From Maribacter sp. (lineage in GTDB: Bacteria; Bacteroidota; Bacteroidia; Flavobacteriales; Flavobacteriaceae): a stretch of 64,000 nucleotides of DNA. A model generated the notes under the pieces. It was not told the origin of the DNA. It ran no database searches and saw nothing but the letters and a program-made list of their open reading frames with translations. Made by a program: the position numbers and the translations under genes. Numbering within the stretch: the stretch's first letter is position 1; each line of letters starts with the position of its first letter. Location: positions 1 to 64,000 of the forward strand of contig DRFI01000017.1 in the NCBI GenBank assembly GCA_011050675.1. The letters run 5' to 3'. This document shows positions 46,913-57,700 of the stretch, in pieces.

Positions 46913-49132
46913 ATGCTAAAGAAAAGTGTTTTATATCTATTGTTATTTGTGTTAGCTATCATGAAGGTTAGCGGGCAAGAGGAGAATCCGTTTGTATCAT
47001 ACGACGTTCCTGCCCAAAACTTATTGAAGTATAACCGATTTTTAATCAACCCAACGTTTTCAACGGTTAGGGAAGATAAATCTTATGTCAACTTGTTACA
47101 CCGAAACCAATCGGTACAATTTGATGATAACAATCAGAACTATTTCTTAAGCTATAGTGGTCGTATTAGTGATAAAACAGGACTTGGGTTAAGCTTATAT
47201 TCACAAAGAGAAGGTATACTTAGTAACTTTGGTGTACTTGCGAATTATGCCTATGGTATAAAACTGAATGACAAAAGTAACTTTACATTTGGTGCAAACG
47301 TATCGTATTACCAAAGTGGCTTTGATAACGGTAGAGCTTCAACGGTAGAAGAAGATCCTTTTTTAGCCGGATTGCAAGATCAGAACTTATTATCCTTTCA
47401 ACCAGGTTTCAACCTTTCTTATGGTAAGTTTGATGTTGGTATGTTCGCAGAAAACCTTTTCGATTATAACTTAAAAACAAGTGAATCGGTGACAGAGTTT
47501 AAAGACAAAACATATTCAGGTCACTTACAATATACCCATCAGTTTGAAAATCAAACAGGAATTTTTGAAGAGGGTAGATTGATGCCTTTGGCAAGAGTTA
47601 GAAAAGTGGGTGAAGAAGATGTAACCTTAGGTGGTAGCTTAATTCTTGATCTTCCAAAATTAGGGTGGATTCAAGGTGGGTACGATAGTTTTTATGGTGC
47701 AGCTGCCGGTGTAGGTTTTAACCTTAACCAAAGGATTTCTTTAGGCTATACCATGGAAAAAGGGTTGTCTAACAACTTCGATAATTTTGGAGTTACTCAC
47801 GAAATATCATTTGCATACTCATTCTCACCTAACCTTACTGAAGATAGGGTAATGTTAGAAGATGAATATGAAGATGATTTGGTACAGAATGATGAAGAGC
47901 CAGAGAATATAGCTACCAATGAAGAGATTGAAGAATTGAAGATGAAATTGGCAGAAAATGATGCCATTATTGAGGAGTTAATGTTCCGTCAAGATTCATT
48001 AGAAACTATTCGCCAATCTGATTTAGAAAGACGTTTTGCCATGGTCATGCGTATGGTACGTAATGAGACAAACGGCGACCGACCTGATTTGGAACAAAAA
48101 GCGAAAGAGCTTTTCCTTGATGAGAACAGTAATACCGAAGTGGCATCTAACTATAACCCAAATAATTCAAGCCAGCCCGAGGTGACTTCTAATTATAATC
48201 CAAGTAATTCGGAAGAGTCGGTTACAACAAATGAAGCTGTTAAACAAAACCAACAAGATAGGATAGTGGTTGCTTCTAATAATAAAAAGAATCCTGTTAC
48301 CGAAACTCAAGAAGTTGCTGAGTCTAGTACAGATAATAATACTTCAGTGGAAAGCAGGTTTAAAGAACAAGTTCAACCTAAAGACGCCGTAGTTTCAAAT
48401 AGACCTCGAAATACTTCAATACCTGTAGCAAAAACAACAAGAGAAGTTGAACAAGATGCAGTTAAAAGTAGAAGGTTTAAAGATTTACCAGATGTTACCA
48501 ACGGTTACTATGTAGTTGCCAATGTATACAAAGGTGGTCAGTATATGAATAACTTTATTAATGACCTAAATGAGAAGGGTATTAATGCCGATTATATTGA
48601 TAACCCGAATACTGGTTTAAAGTATGTTTATTTGGACCGTTATGAAACTTTTGAAGAGGCTGAAGCCGCATATGATTCTAAACTAAACGGCAGGTACGAT
48701 GGTGCCATGTGGATTATGAATGTAGACAACAAATACACTAATGAAGCATATGCAAGTAATGTAAACAAGATTAAAGAAAAGAAATCTAAATATGATTCTG
48801 ATGTACTTACTTCTAATGTTGTAGTAAGGGATAATGTTGCCTCTACCGATGCTGATTCTAAGAATATAAATATTGATGGAGCTGGATCTGGTTATTACTT
48901 AATTGCCAATGTATTTGCAAACCCAAACAATGCTAAGAAATTTGTAGCACTATTAAATTCATTCGGTTTAAGTGCGAGTTATTTTATTAACCCTAAGAAC
49001 AATTACAGATATGTGTATCTTAAAAAGCACGACTCTTGGACCAATGCTTTAATCTCATATTACTCTAAGCTGAACGATGCTTATAATGATAAAATGTGGA
49101 TTATGCGGGTTAATCAAGAACTGTTAGTTTAG
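46913..49132 (+). CDS. PorP/SprF-family outer-membrane protein with two C-terminal SPOR-like repeats
   Basis: A 739-residue protein. Signal peptide (VLYLLLFVLAIMKVSGQ), then a PorP/SprF-type beta-barrel (about 20-305: FLINPTFSTVREDKSYVNL, GLGLSLYSQREGILSNFG, YGKFDVGMFAENL), a predicted coiled coil and Asn/Ser-rich spacer (about 320-520), and two similar ~80-residue modules (GYYVVANVYKGGQYMNNFIN and GYYLIANVFANPNNAKKFVA), each closing KMWIM or AMWIM, like SPOR domains. SprF-type proteins dock T9SS cargo in the outer membrane; a SPOR-like tail could reach the peptidoglycan. Expected to work with the upstream CHU_C protein. The fusion is unusual compared with the ~330-residue SprF. Confidence 0.9.
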   Translation: MLKKSVLYLLLFVLAIMKVSGQEENPFVSYDVPAQNLLKYNRFLINPTFSTVREDKSYVNLLHRNQSVQFDDNNQNYFLSYSGRISDKTGLGLSLYSQREGILSNFGVLANYAYGIKLNDKSNFTFGANVSYYQSGFDNGRASTVEEDPFLAGLQDQNLLSFQPGFNLSYGKFDVGMFAENLFDYNLKTSESVTEFKDKTYSGHLQYTHQFENQTGIFEEGRLMPLARVRKVGEEDVTLGGSLILDLPKLGWIQGGYDSFYGAAAGVGFNLNQRISLGYTMEKGLSNNFDNFGVTHEISFAYSFSPNLTEDRVMLEDEYEDDLVQNDEEPENIATNEEIEELKMKLAENDAIIEELMFRQDSLETIRQSDLERRFAMVMRMVRNETNGDRPDLEQKAKELFLDENSNTEVASNYNPNNSSQPEVTSNYNPSNSEESVTTNEAVKQNQQDRIVVASNNKKNPVTETQEVAESSTDNNTSVESRFKEQVQPKDAVVSNRPRNTSIPVAKTTREVEQDAVKSRRFKDLPDVTNGYYVVANVYKGGQYMNNFINDLNEKGINADYIDNPNTGLKYVYLDRYETFEEAEAAYDSKLNGRYDGAMWIMNVDNKYTNEAYASNVNKIKEKKSKYDSDVLTSNVVVRDNVASTDADSKNINIDGAGSGYYLIANVFANPNNAKKFVALLNSFGLSASYFINPKNNYRYVYLKKHDSWTNALISYYSKLNDAYNDKMWIMRVNQELLV

Positions 49133-49660
49133 GTGCTCTTTTAGAGTGTCTAGTGCTTATATTTCCTTTTGGTTTAAATATGTAATCGTGTTCTTTTCTA
49201 TTACCCTTTTGAAAAGAGTAATTTGTTAGATAGGAAAAAGCCTAACAAAACATACCTATAATTATATTTTAACCGTAGTTATAATACTGTTTGAACTCTT
49301 AAAGCGATTGTAATTTCCCCTTTTTCAATTAGTAGTCTAATTTCCAATTTTTATTCAAATTCATATTTAGTAGTGTTGGTTGATTAGGAAACCATTTTAA
49401 CCTAAAACTATCTTATGTTTTGGAGACTGAAAGGTGGTCTTCTAAAATTTATAAGAAGTAGTGCTATTATGCCTTTCATAAAAACAAGACGAATGAAATC
49501 AAAACACGTTACTTCATTTTAAGAAAGTGCCCAGTATTTGAGATAATCAACTATTATTATTTGAGTTTTAGGGCAGATGAAAAGTACGATGATTCAAATT
49601 TATAAATCAACTCCAATTTTACAACAGTTCTAATCTGCCCTATTATTCTCTGATTATACT
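49133..49660. other. Intergenic region after the SprF-type gene
   Basis: 528 bases without a gene. It contains an ATTACCCTTTT/AAAAGAGTAAT inverted repeat near 49201-49223 and a pair of inverted copies of TAGGGCAGAT at 49569-49578 and 49633-49642. No rRNA/tRNA shape seen. Confidence 0.4.
49569..49642. repeat. 10-bp inverted repeat with 54-bp spacer
   Basis: TAGGGCAGAT at 49569-49578 and its exact inverse ATCTGCCCTA at 49633-49642. It lies just beyond the 3' end of the small wHTH-like gene (stop at 49661). Confidence 0.5.
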
Positions 49661-49843
49661 TTATATAATATTGTAATTACAAACTCTGTTTATTTCATAT
49701 TTAATTCTATGTTCAGATAATAGTTGTGCTATTATTTCTCTTGTTTCATCTTCATCTAGTTGAATACTTTCTCCAAGGTCTAGTTCATTCAATTGACCGT
49801 TATTTTTAATCAGGGCTTTAAAGTACCTTTCTTTATTTTCCAT
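49661..49843 (-). CDS. Small winged-helix-like protein
   Basis: A 60-residue protein with a helix-turn-helix shape: NKERYFKALIKNNGQLNELD, then LGESIQLDEDETREIIAQLL and a short beta tail (HRIKYEINRVCNY). It reads like the N-terminal half of a winged-helix domain, and similar small proteins occur in other Flavobacteriaceae as far as I recall. Its start codon overlaps the methyltransferase gene by 11 bases, so the two are translationally coupled. DNA or protein binding is only suggested by the helix pattern. Confidence 0.6.
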   Translation of the reverse strand: MENKERYFKALIKNNGQLNELDLGESIQLDEDETREIIAQLLSEHRIKYEINRVCNYNII

Positions 49844-50669
49844 ATTTAGTTTTTTTTACTGCTATCATCATATGTGGACTAAAAGGTAAAATGTAGCTGT
49901 CGTTTTCTGTAATTTGAATAAGATCCATTAAATTCTTTTTCTTTTTATCATTGAGCATATTAATGAAGTAGTCTTTATCGAGCCAAGCCATTCCTTCAAC
50001 GGCATAGGTGTTTAGGTATGTTAATTCCTGATTTATAAATTCATCTTTTAATTGTTCAGGTTTGTGATAATAAGCCTCAGCTAAAAGCCAAGGAAAATCA
50101 TCTGGGGGATTGTGAATTCCGGTTGTCAATTCGCTCTTACACATTTCAAAGAATGACTTTTTATGAATAAGACCATTTAATAGACCAACTAAAGTTGATG
50201 CCGTATAATTTATAGCAAAACCCAAAATGATGCCATTATTTTTTAAAACACGTTTAGCCTCTTTAATACTTATATCTCTATCTTCTTTTTTTTGTAGGTG
50301 ATAAAGTGGTCCATGAAGAATTATGAGATCAGCAAATTTATTTGGGAAGTCTAATTTTTTAGATTCACCCAATTTAACATGGAACTTATTCTTAAGTTTA
50401 TTAGCTCTTTCTTCTGCTATTTGTAAATGTTTGATAACAGGCTCAACTAAATGAACCTGATGTCCTTTCCGAGCAAGCCATTCCGAATACTTACCTGTTC
50501 CTCCACCTATATCAATAATTTTTGAAGTTGTTGAAGGGATATACTTTTCAATGAGAGATTTAATTCTTTCAAATTCAATTATTCCCATACCTTTTTCAAG
50601 TCTAGTTTCTTCAGATGCTTTATTATAAAAGACTTCTATATTTCTACTTATCAACTGTTTATTTTTCAT
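49833..50669 (-). CDS. Class I SAM-dependent methyltransferase
   Basis: A 278-residue methyltransferase with SAM motif I KIIDIGGGTGKYSEWLA (about 51-67), acidic loop VHLVEPVIKH, and post-motif LIILHGPLYHLQKKEDR and GIILGFAINYTAST. It resembles bacterial type-11/25 methyltransferases acting on small molecules. An identical-length (278) but unrelated-in-detail methyltransferase lies next to mnmG. The small wHTH-like gene overlaps its 3' end by 11 bases. Confidence 0.85.
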   Translation of the reverse strand: MKNKQLISRNIEVFYNKASEETRLEKGMGIIEFERIKSLIEKYIPSTTSKIIDIGGGTGKYSEWLARKGHQVHLVEPVIKHLQIAEERANKLKNKFHVKLGESKKLDFPNKFADLIILHGPLYHLQKKEDRDISIKEAKRVLKNNGIILGFAINYTASTLVGLLNGLIHKKSFFEMCKSELTTGIHNPPDDFPWLLAEAYYHKPEQLKDEFINQELTYLNTYAVEGMAWLDKDYFINMLNDKKKKNLMDLIQITENDSYILPFSPHMMIAVKKTKYGK

Positions 50670-51066
50670 CTTTAATTCATCATGTTAATCATCACATTTT
50701 GAAAAGTTATTTACAAACCAAAGTGATAATTCAATCGATTTATAATCAATTGTTTTGTTTAAAATTTGATAAAATAATTTGGTATAATTATCTGGGCATA
50801 AGAAAATTTCTATGCATTTATTTACTCGTTTATCGAGATTGTCTTTTTAGAAAGACTCAGATAATATGTTGAATTAGTATAACAGATTTTAAAGATAGAA
50901 ATTTTGAACTAATATTTCTCGGTTGATTAACATTACCAATAAATAAAATGATACTTGCTAACAGCCTGGTTATGCATTACTCGTATTAGGATTGCGCAGC
51001 ACTGTTTTTAAGCCCAAAAAAGTGTGCTTTCGTAACTGCCCTAGAAAAATAACGTACTAGTATATG

Positions 51067-51091
51067 ATAAGCCGCTAGAGCGGCTTATTTT
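51067..51091 (+). terminator. Isolated hairpin terminator-like structure
   Basis: Stem ATAAGCCG/CGGCTTAT with loop CTAGAG, then TTT. No gene immediately upstream on the + strand, so the transcript that it ends is unknown. Confidence 0.5.
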
Positions 51092-51525
51092 AATTCTACA
51101 GCCTTGTTTTTTAAAATAGGTTTTAGTTAAGGTTACATTTTAAAAGGGCTCTATTTTGTACTCAATTAACCTATAAAGTGTAAAATTATCTTATTCAAAA
51201 AACACTTTCAGTTTTTATTTTCTCTATATAATTAAAGCAATAATGCTAAATATGTGTTGTTTTATATGAGTGTTTTAGCTGTTGAAAAGATGTTTTCTAA
51301 GTTTAAACTCTAGTATTTATAACTCAAATAAAACAGCAAATAAAGAGGGGGTGTTTTAGATAAAATTACTCTGAAAAAGACGAAATTTTTGCAGCTCTTC
51401 AAAAATATTTTCACGCTTTATTTTGTTGAAATTATCTCAAACGAGTAAATATTGAGATAGCGCTAGTAGGTGTATTATCGTTGAAATGCACTGTTTTATA
51501 AAAAAACAAACCCATTCTATTTGCT

Positions 51526-51593
51526 GTTTCACAACATAAAACATCGTTGCTACAACAATAAATTCTTCACGTAAGTACTAAGGTTAATATTTG
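51526..51593 (+). promoter_or_regulatory. Shared upstream module of the giant adhesin gene
   Basis: GTTTCACAACATAAA at 51526-51540, ACAACAATAAA at 51552-51562 and a -7-like AATATTTG at 51586-51593. The first box is identical to that at 44513, and the second and third start at the same distances (26 and 60 bases). Confidence 0.55.
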
Positions 51594-51602
51594 TTATTGG
51601 AG

Positions 51603-51618
51603 AATTCCGCGTGGAACG
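51603..51618. promoter_or_regulatory. Degenerate parS-like sequence
   Basis: AATTCCGCGTGGAACG matches 12 of 16 bases of TGTTCCACGTGGAACA, with TTCC and CGTGGAAC intact. It could be a weak ParB site or chance; two perfect sites occur at 25215 and 27116. Confidence 0.25.
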
Positions 51619-51713
51619 ATATGAAATTAATATCGATTGAATGAATTCTTCAGAAATTATAGAGGATGACCAAACTGACTAGTTTTTTAGAATTTACCAA
51701 ATACATTTCTCTT

Positions 51714-54700
51714 ATGGGAAAACATTACTCAAAATGTTTATTTTTCATTTTATTCTTGGCGTTAGGTTTGCAAACTGCGGTATCGCAGGTTAAAAACGAT
51801 TTTGATGTTCGTTACGAGGCAGATATTCGTGGAGAATTAACCTTTATTGCAAACAATATAGTCAACAGACAGATAGCTGAACGTACTGAGCGACGATGGG
51901 TCTATAGAAATGGAAGTTGGAGAAGGGAAGATGTAACTATACCTGCGGTTTCACCCAATGATCCGCTGAATGCTACGGGTAGTTCTTCCGATTTTAATGA
52001 TAATTACAACATGCAATATATTGATGTTGATAATGATAACACCACATTTAGTTCAAGTAGTGCAAACTTAGAAATACCAGATGTAGATTGTTCTTTGGTT
52101 CGATATGCAGGTTTGTATTGGTCTGCTGTTTATGTAAATCCTGATAGAAGTAATATTGATGATATTAAGTTTAGAGCCCCGGGTGGAGCTTATCAAAACA
52201 TTACTGCAGATGAAATTATATTTGATGGAAATGGTGATGTAGATTTTGGTTATTATAGTCCTTACGCAGCTTACAAAGATGTAACTTCAATTGTTTCTGG
52301 TTTAGCAAATCCTAATGGAGATTATTATGTTGCCAATGTAAGAGCTAGTACAGGAAATAGTGTTTCTGGTGGTATTTCTGGTGGATGGAAAATGGTTATT
52401 GTTTATGAGAATCCAAACTTACCTGGAGATAAATTTATTACCACTTTTGATGGTTATGCAGGTGTTAAATCTGGAGAGAGTATTGATATTCCGGTAAACG
52501 GATTTACAACATTACCAGCACCTTTCCCAGTATACGCTAATATGGGTGTTGCCGCTTTAGAAGGTGATAATAGAATAGGTGGCGACGCATTGCAGATAAA
52601 TGCAAACGGTACTTTTACTACATTATCAAATGGAGAGAACCCAGGAAACAATTTCTTTAATTCTAGTATTACTCAATTTGATTCGCAATACACCAATAGA
52701 AACCCAAACAGTATAAATACTTTAGGTTGGGATGTTGGTCTTTTTGAAATACCTAATGGTGGAGCAAGCAATACAATAATTCCTAACGGCTCAACAAGTG
52801 CTATTTTAAGAGCTAGTTCTTCTCAAGATAAATACGATATCTTCTTTACTTCTTTTGATGTAGATATTATTGCTCCCAATATTGTATTGGAAAAAAGAGT
52901 ACAGACACCTGGTGGTGTCGACATTACAGGTCAAGGTGTAAATTTAGGACAAACGCTAGACTATGTATTAACCTTTGAAAACATTGGTAACGATGATGGT
53001 GTTAATTACACTATAAGAGATGTTCTACCTGTTAATGTTTCTCCTCCAGATGGACGAAGCTTCTTTAATGCGTCTGATTTTTCTTTTCCTGCACCAATAT
53101 GTACGGGTTCTCCAAGAACCTGTTATGAGATTACCTATACCTATGATCCTTTAACAAGAGAAATTGTTTTTAATATACCAGATGTATACGTAGAAGATGA
53201 AGATGGAGAGTATTCAATAATCTTTAGAGTACAAGTAGCAGAAAACTGTTTTGATTTTATAAATGCATGTTCAGACTTAATAGAAAACCTTGCCTATAGT
53301 TCTTATAGAGGAGAAAATAATTCGGCACAAGTTAACGATGATCCAAGTGTAACTGATTTTAATACTTGTGGATTTGTAATACCAGGGGCAACCAACTTCC
53401 TTTTAGATGATTTGTCTGATTGTAATTTTCAGAGAACAATCGAGCTTTGCGGTACAAGTGCCATTTTAAATGCAGGCGATGGTTTTGATTCATATGTATG
53501 GTATAGGGATACCAATTCCAATGGCGAAATAGATGCTACCGACATTGAAATTAATGATGGTGATCCAGATAATGACCCTAGTACTCAAGTTGTAACACTT
53601 GTTGGTCAATATATAGTAGATAAGATTGTTGCTGATCCTTGTAAAGGATTTAAAGAAATCATTACAGTTGAGCCGTTTGGTTCTGGCAATTTACCAAACC
53701 CGGTAACAGAATATTTCAATGAAGTAAATAGTGATACGGACCCAAGTAATGATATTCCTGGTGAAATAGTTTTCTGTAGTGATGACAGCTCTTTTTTACC
53801 AAAAATATTCTTATGTGGTATAAATGATTCGCAGCCATTAGCTGTAAATATCGTTGATGCATTAAGTGTTTCTTGGGAGTTGTTAGATGTAGGTAGTTGT
53901 GGAGTTAATGCTGTTGTAGGAGAAGATTGTGCCAATAAAGCACTTACCTGTTCTTGGACAGAAGTAGGTACTGGTAGTAACTATTTATTAAACGCACCTG
54001 GAGAATATAGACTTTCTGTTATTTATCAGAATGGATGTACAAGTCGTTTCTATTTTAAAGGTTTTCAGAATAACTTAGATATTGACTTTAATAATAGAGA
54101 TATTGTTTGTGATACTGATGGTAATATTACGATTACAAATCTTGGAAGTGGATATGGATTTCAACTTGTTGATAATGACACCAACAATATAATTGTTCCT
54201 TTTAGCGCTAATAATGGTCCAAGTTTTGACTTCGCTACTGGCGAAAATGGATCATATAGAGTAGAGGTTACTCAACTAGATACAAACGGCGATATTATAG
54301 AAGACGCTTGTATTTTCACAACTCCCGTTATAGGTATTCGTGAACGTGCAATAACATACGATGTTAATGTTACTCCAGAAACATGTTTTAGTTTAGGAAC
54401 TATTAATCTTCAGATTACTGATGCAGATGCACCATATGCATTTGAAATAAGAAGTAATGACGGTGCAAACGGGGGGCTTGGAACTTTAATAGATAGCCAA
54501 AATGGTCATGGAGATAATAATTACACTTTTACAGATGTAAGTGCAGGTGATTATATCGCTTATATTTCTACAGACGAAGGTTGCTCTTATAGTGAAGAAA
54601 TTACCATAATAGATGAAAATGATTTAGCGGTAACCGCTAGTGTTTCTCAAGCTATTACTTGTGAAGATGGTACTATTTTAATGAGTGCTACTGGTGGAAA

Positions 54701-57700
54701 CCCAGAATATTCATATGCCATTTGGACTTATGTTGATGAAGGTGGAACTACAGTTACTTCGTTTCCAACTTTTGCAGACATACCAGCGACTAACTTTCAA
54801 ACTAGTCAAACATTCAATGTTTCGGCGGCAGGGGATTATACGTTCTTAGTATTGGATAGAAATGGGTGTTATGTAGAATCTAATACTGTTTCTATAGAGT
54901 ACCAACCGACTGCAGATTTTGACCCAACAACAGTTGTAGATGTGCTTTGTTTCGGTGAAGCTACAGGTAGAATTCAATATACCATTACAAATGCTAATGG
55001 GTATACATTACTATTTACGTTATATGATTCTGCAGATCAACCTTTGGCAAATAATAGTTCTGGTAATTTTCCAAATTTAGCGACAGGTGACTATAAAGTT
55101 ACCATAAATCAAACTAGAGGTACTGCTTCTTGTGATTCAGAAGAGACATTTACCATTGCTGCCCCTTTAGCCGCAATTAGTGGAGATGCTGTTTTAGTTC
55201 AAGATTATACTTGTTTACAAGACGGTATCATTGAAGCACAAAATGTTGCTGGTGGTACTGCTCCTTATTCATATAGTATTGACGGGATCAACTTTGTTCC
55301 AGATACAACTGCAAATGCAAATCGTTTTGAAAACTTAACAGATGGTTCTTATACCGTTACTATAAGAGATGCTAACGATTGTACTTTTATTACAAATCAA
55401 ATAGTAATTGATAGACCAAATCCACCAACCGATTTAACAATTGTTGAGTCTCAAATTACATGTCCGGCGCAAACAGCCAATTTAACGGTAAATGCAATTA
55501 ACGGTACAGCGCCTTATACGTATTCAATTATTTCACCAGCTACAATTGCACCAACAAGTACAACAGGAAACGAAGCTGCTTTTAATGGTTTGGCTCCTGA
55601 CACTTATACGGTAAGAGTTACAGATTCCGATGGTTGTTTTTATGATGAAAATTATACGATTAATGCTATTATTCCATTGTCAGCGAGTGGTACAACTACA
55701 CAGCCAATTAGTTGCTTTGGTGCTGCCGATGGTATCATTCGTTTTAATGTAAATTTCCAAGCAGGTCAAAATTTTACGTACACGGTTACAGGTCCAACAG
55801 GCGTTGTTAGAACTGGTGGTACAGAAGCTGTTATTGATAATATTAATGGACTAGTTGCCGGTGATTATACCTTGGATATTTTAGATACTGATACAAACTG
55901 TACTTATACGGTTACACATGAATTAGAAGGTCCGGCTTCGGCATTGACAATTTCAAGTTTAATAGAAACACAACCAAGTTGTACTTCTGATGGTAGTGTT
56001 AGTGTTCTTGCAACTGGTGGATGGGGTAGTTACGCATATGTTTTAAACAACCCTGATGCATCTGTATTTGGAAACAATACAACAGGTACTTTTACAGGCT
56101 TAACTCAATCAGGAACCTATAACGGTACAATTACAGATGCTAACAATTGTAGTATTCCATTCACGTTTGATTTAGTTCCAGCGACGGCTCCAGTTTTAGT
56201 AATAACACCTAACCAAGATTGTTTTGATGATGCTGTTTTATTGACGTTGACAGCTAGTGTTTCTTCTGGTGGCGATGGTGCTTTTCGATATAGCTTAAAC
56301 GGTGGTGTTTTTAGTAGTACAAATGTATTTGCTAACCTTTCTGCAGGAACATATACTGTTGATGTTAGAGATGGCAATAACTGTATAGATTCTGAAAGTA
56401 TTACAATTAACCCAGCGTTAACTGTAAGTGCAAGCGCAAGTAATATTACAGCTTGTGGTACAAATACCGATATTGATATTTCTGCCGCTGGTGGAGATGG
56501 TAATTACGTATATGCAGTTGTGGGTGACGGAGTTACACCGACTACGGGTGATTTCGGCGCAAGCAGCACAATTTCAGTTACCGGAACAGGTGATTATGAT
56601 GTGTATGTTAGGGACAATAATGGAAACACGGATTTCTGCGAAACACCATTTGATATTACAATAGATAAAGATGCTCCTTTGGCATTAGCCATTTCTAATT
56701 CTGAAATACTTTGTAGTGGTGAAAACCAAGCGACTTTGACAATTGTTGCAACTGGTGGAGAAGCTCCATTTACTTATAGCATTAACAATGGTACTACCTA
56801 CCAACCCGGAAACACTTTTAATAATCTTGGAGCTGGAACATATAACATTCGTGTTAGAGATGTAAATAATTGTGATGTTAGCCAGGTATATACTATTTCT
56901 GAGCCTTTTACACTTTCTGCATCTGCTGCGGTTACTCAACTAGTTGAGTGTAACCCCGCTGACGGTGCTGAGGTTAGAGTAACTAATGCTCAAGGAGGTA
57001 CAGCACCTTACACCTATAGTTTCGATGGTGGTAGTACGTACGGCACTAGTGCAATAGGGTTTCTTTTGGCAGGTACCCATACGTTATATATTAAAGATGC
57101 CAATGATTGTACATTTCCAATGAGTGTTACAATTGATCAAGCACCAACTCCTCCAAATGTAGTGTTGACTCCAGAAGTTGATTACTCATGTGACGGAACA
57201 GGTATAGTTACAATAACTCCAGATAATCCAAATTTAGATTATACCTATAATCTTAATGGAATAGCAAATACACCAGCAGATTCGAACGTGTTCACCGATG
57301 TACCAGTAGGCACACACACGATTACGGTTGACTACATTAGTAGTATACCTCCTGCAAGAAGCGAATTAATGCGTGAAGATTTTGGAATAGGACCAAACGT
57401 TTCTATTCCTCAAATTGATACAACGTACTATTGTTATGAATCTCAAGATGCCTCATTAGGTACATGTTCAGATGCAAATTTAAATATCAACGATTTACAA
57501 TACAGTGTTACAAGTAGAATTGTTGCTCCTTTTGGTGCATGGGTTAGCCCCGTTGATAATTCAGGTAATCCAAATGGTAGATACTTAGCTGTCAATGTTG
57601 GTAACCCTGGTGTTAACACAATAGTATATAGCAAAACTAACATAGAGATTATACCTAACAGAGATGTTGAGGTAGATTTAGATGTTATCAACTTAGTTAG

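Larger units (their letters stand above)
50670..51713. other. 1-kb non-coding region upstream of the giant adhesin gene
   Basis: About 1,040 bases without a credible gene on either strand. It contains an ATAAGCCGCT/AGCGGCTTAT hairpin at 51067-51088, an AT-rich stretch with many TTTT/AAAA runs, the shared promoter module at 51526-51593 and a degenerate parS-like match at 51603. The fragment GCTAACAGCCTGGTTATGCA near 50959 looks like a remnant of a short dispersed repeat, but I cannot name it. Confidence 0.5.

Noticed and set aside
50615-50872. Plus-strand frame of 85 codons before the adhesin region
   Set aside because: The translation is an AT-rich mixture of Ile, Tyr, Leu and Phe without a family pattern, and it overlaps the methyltransferase start region.
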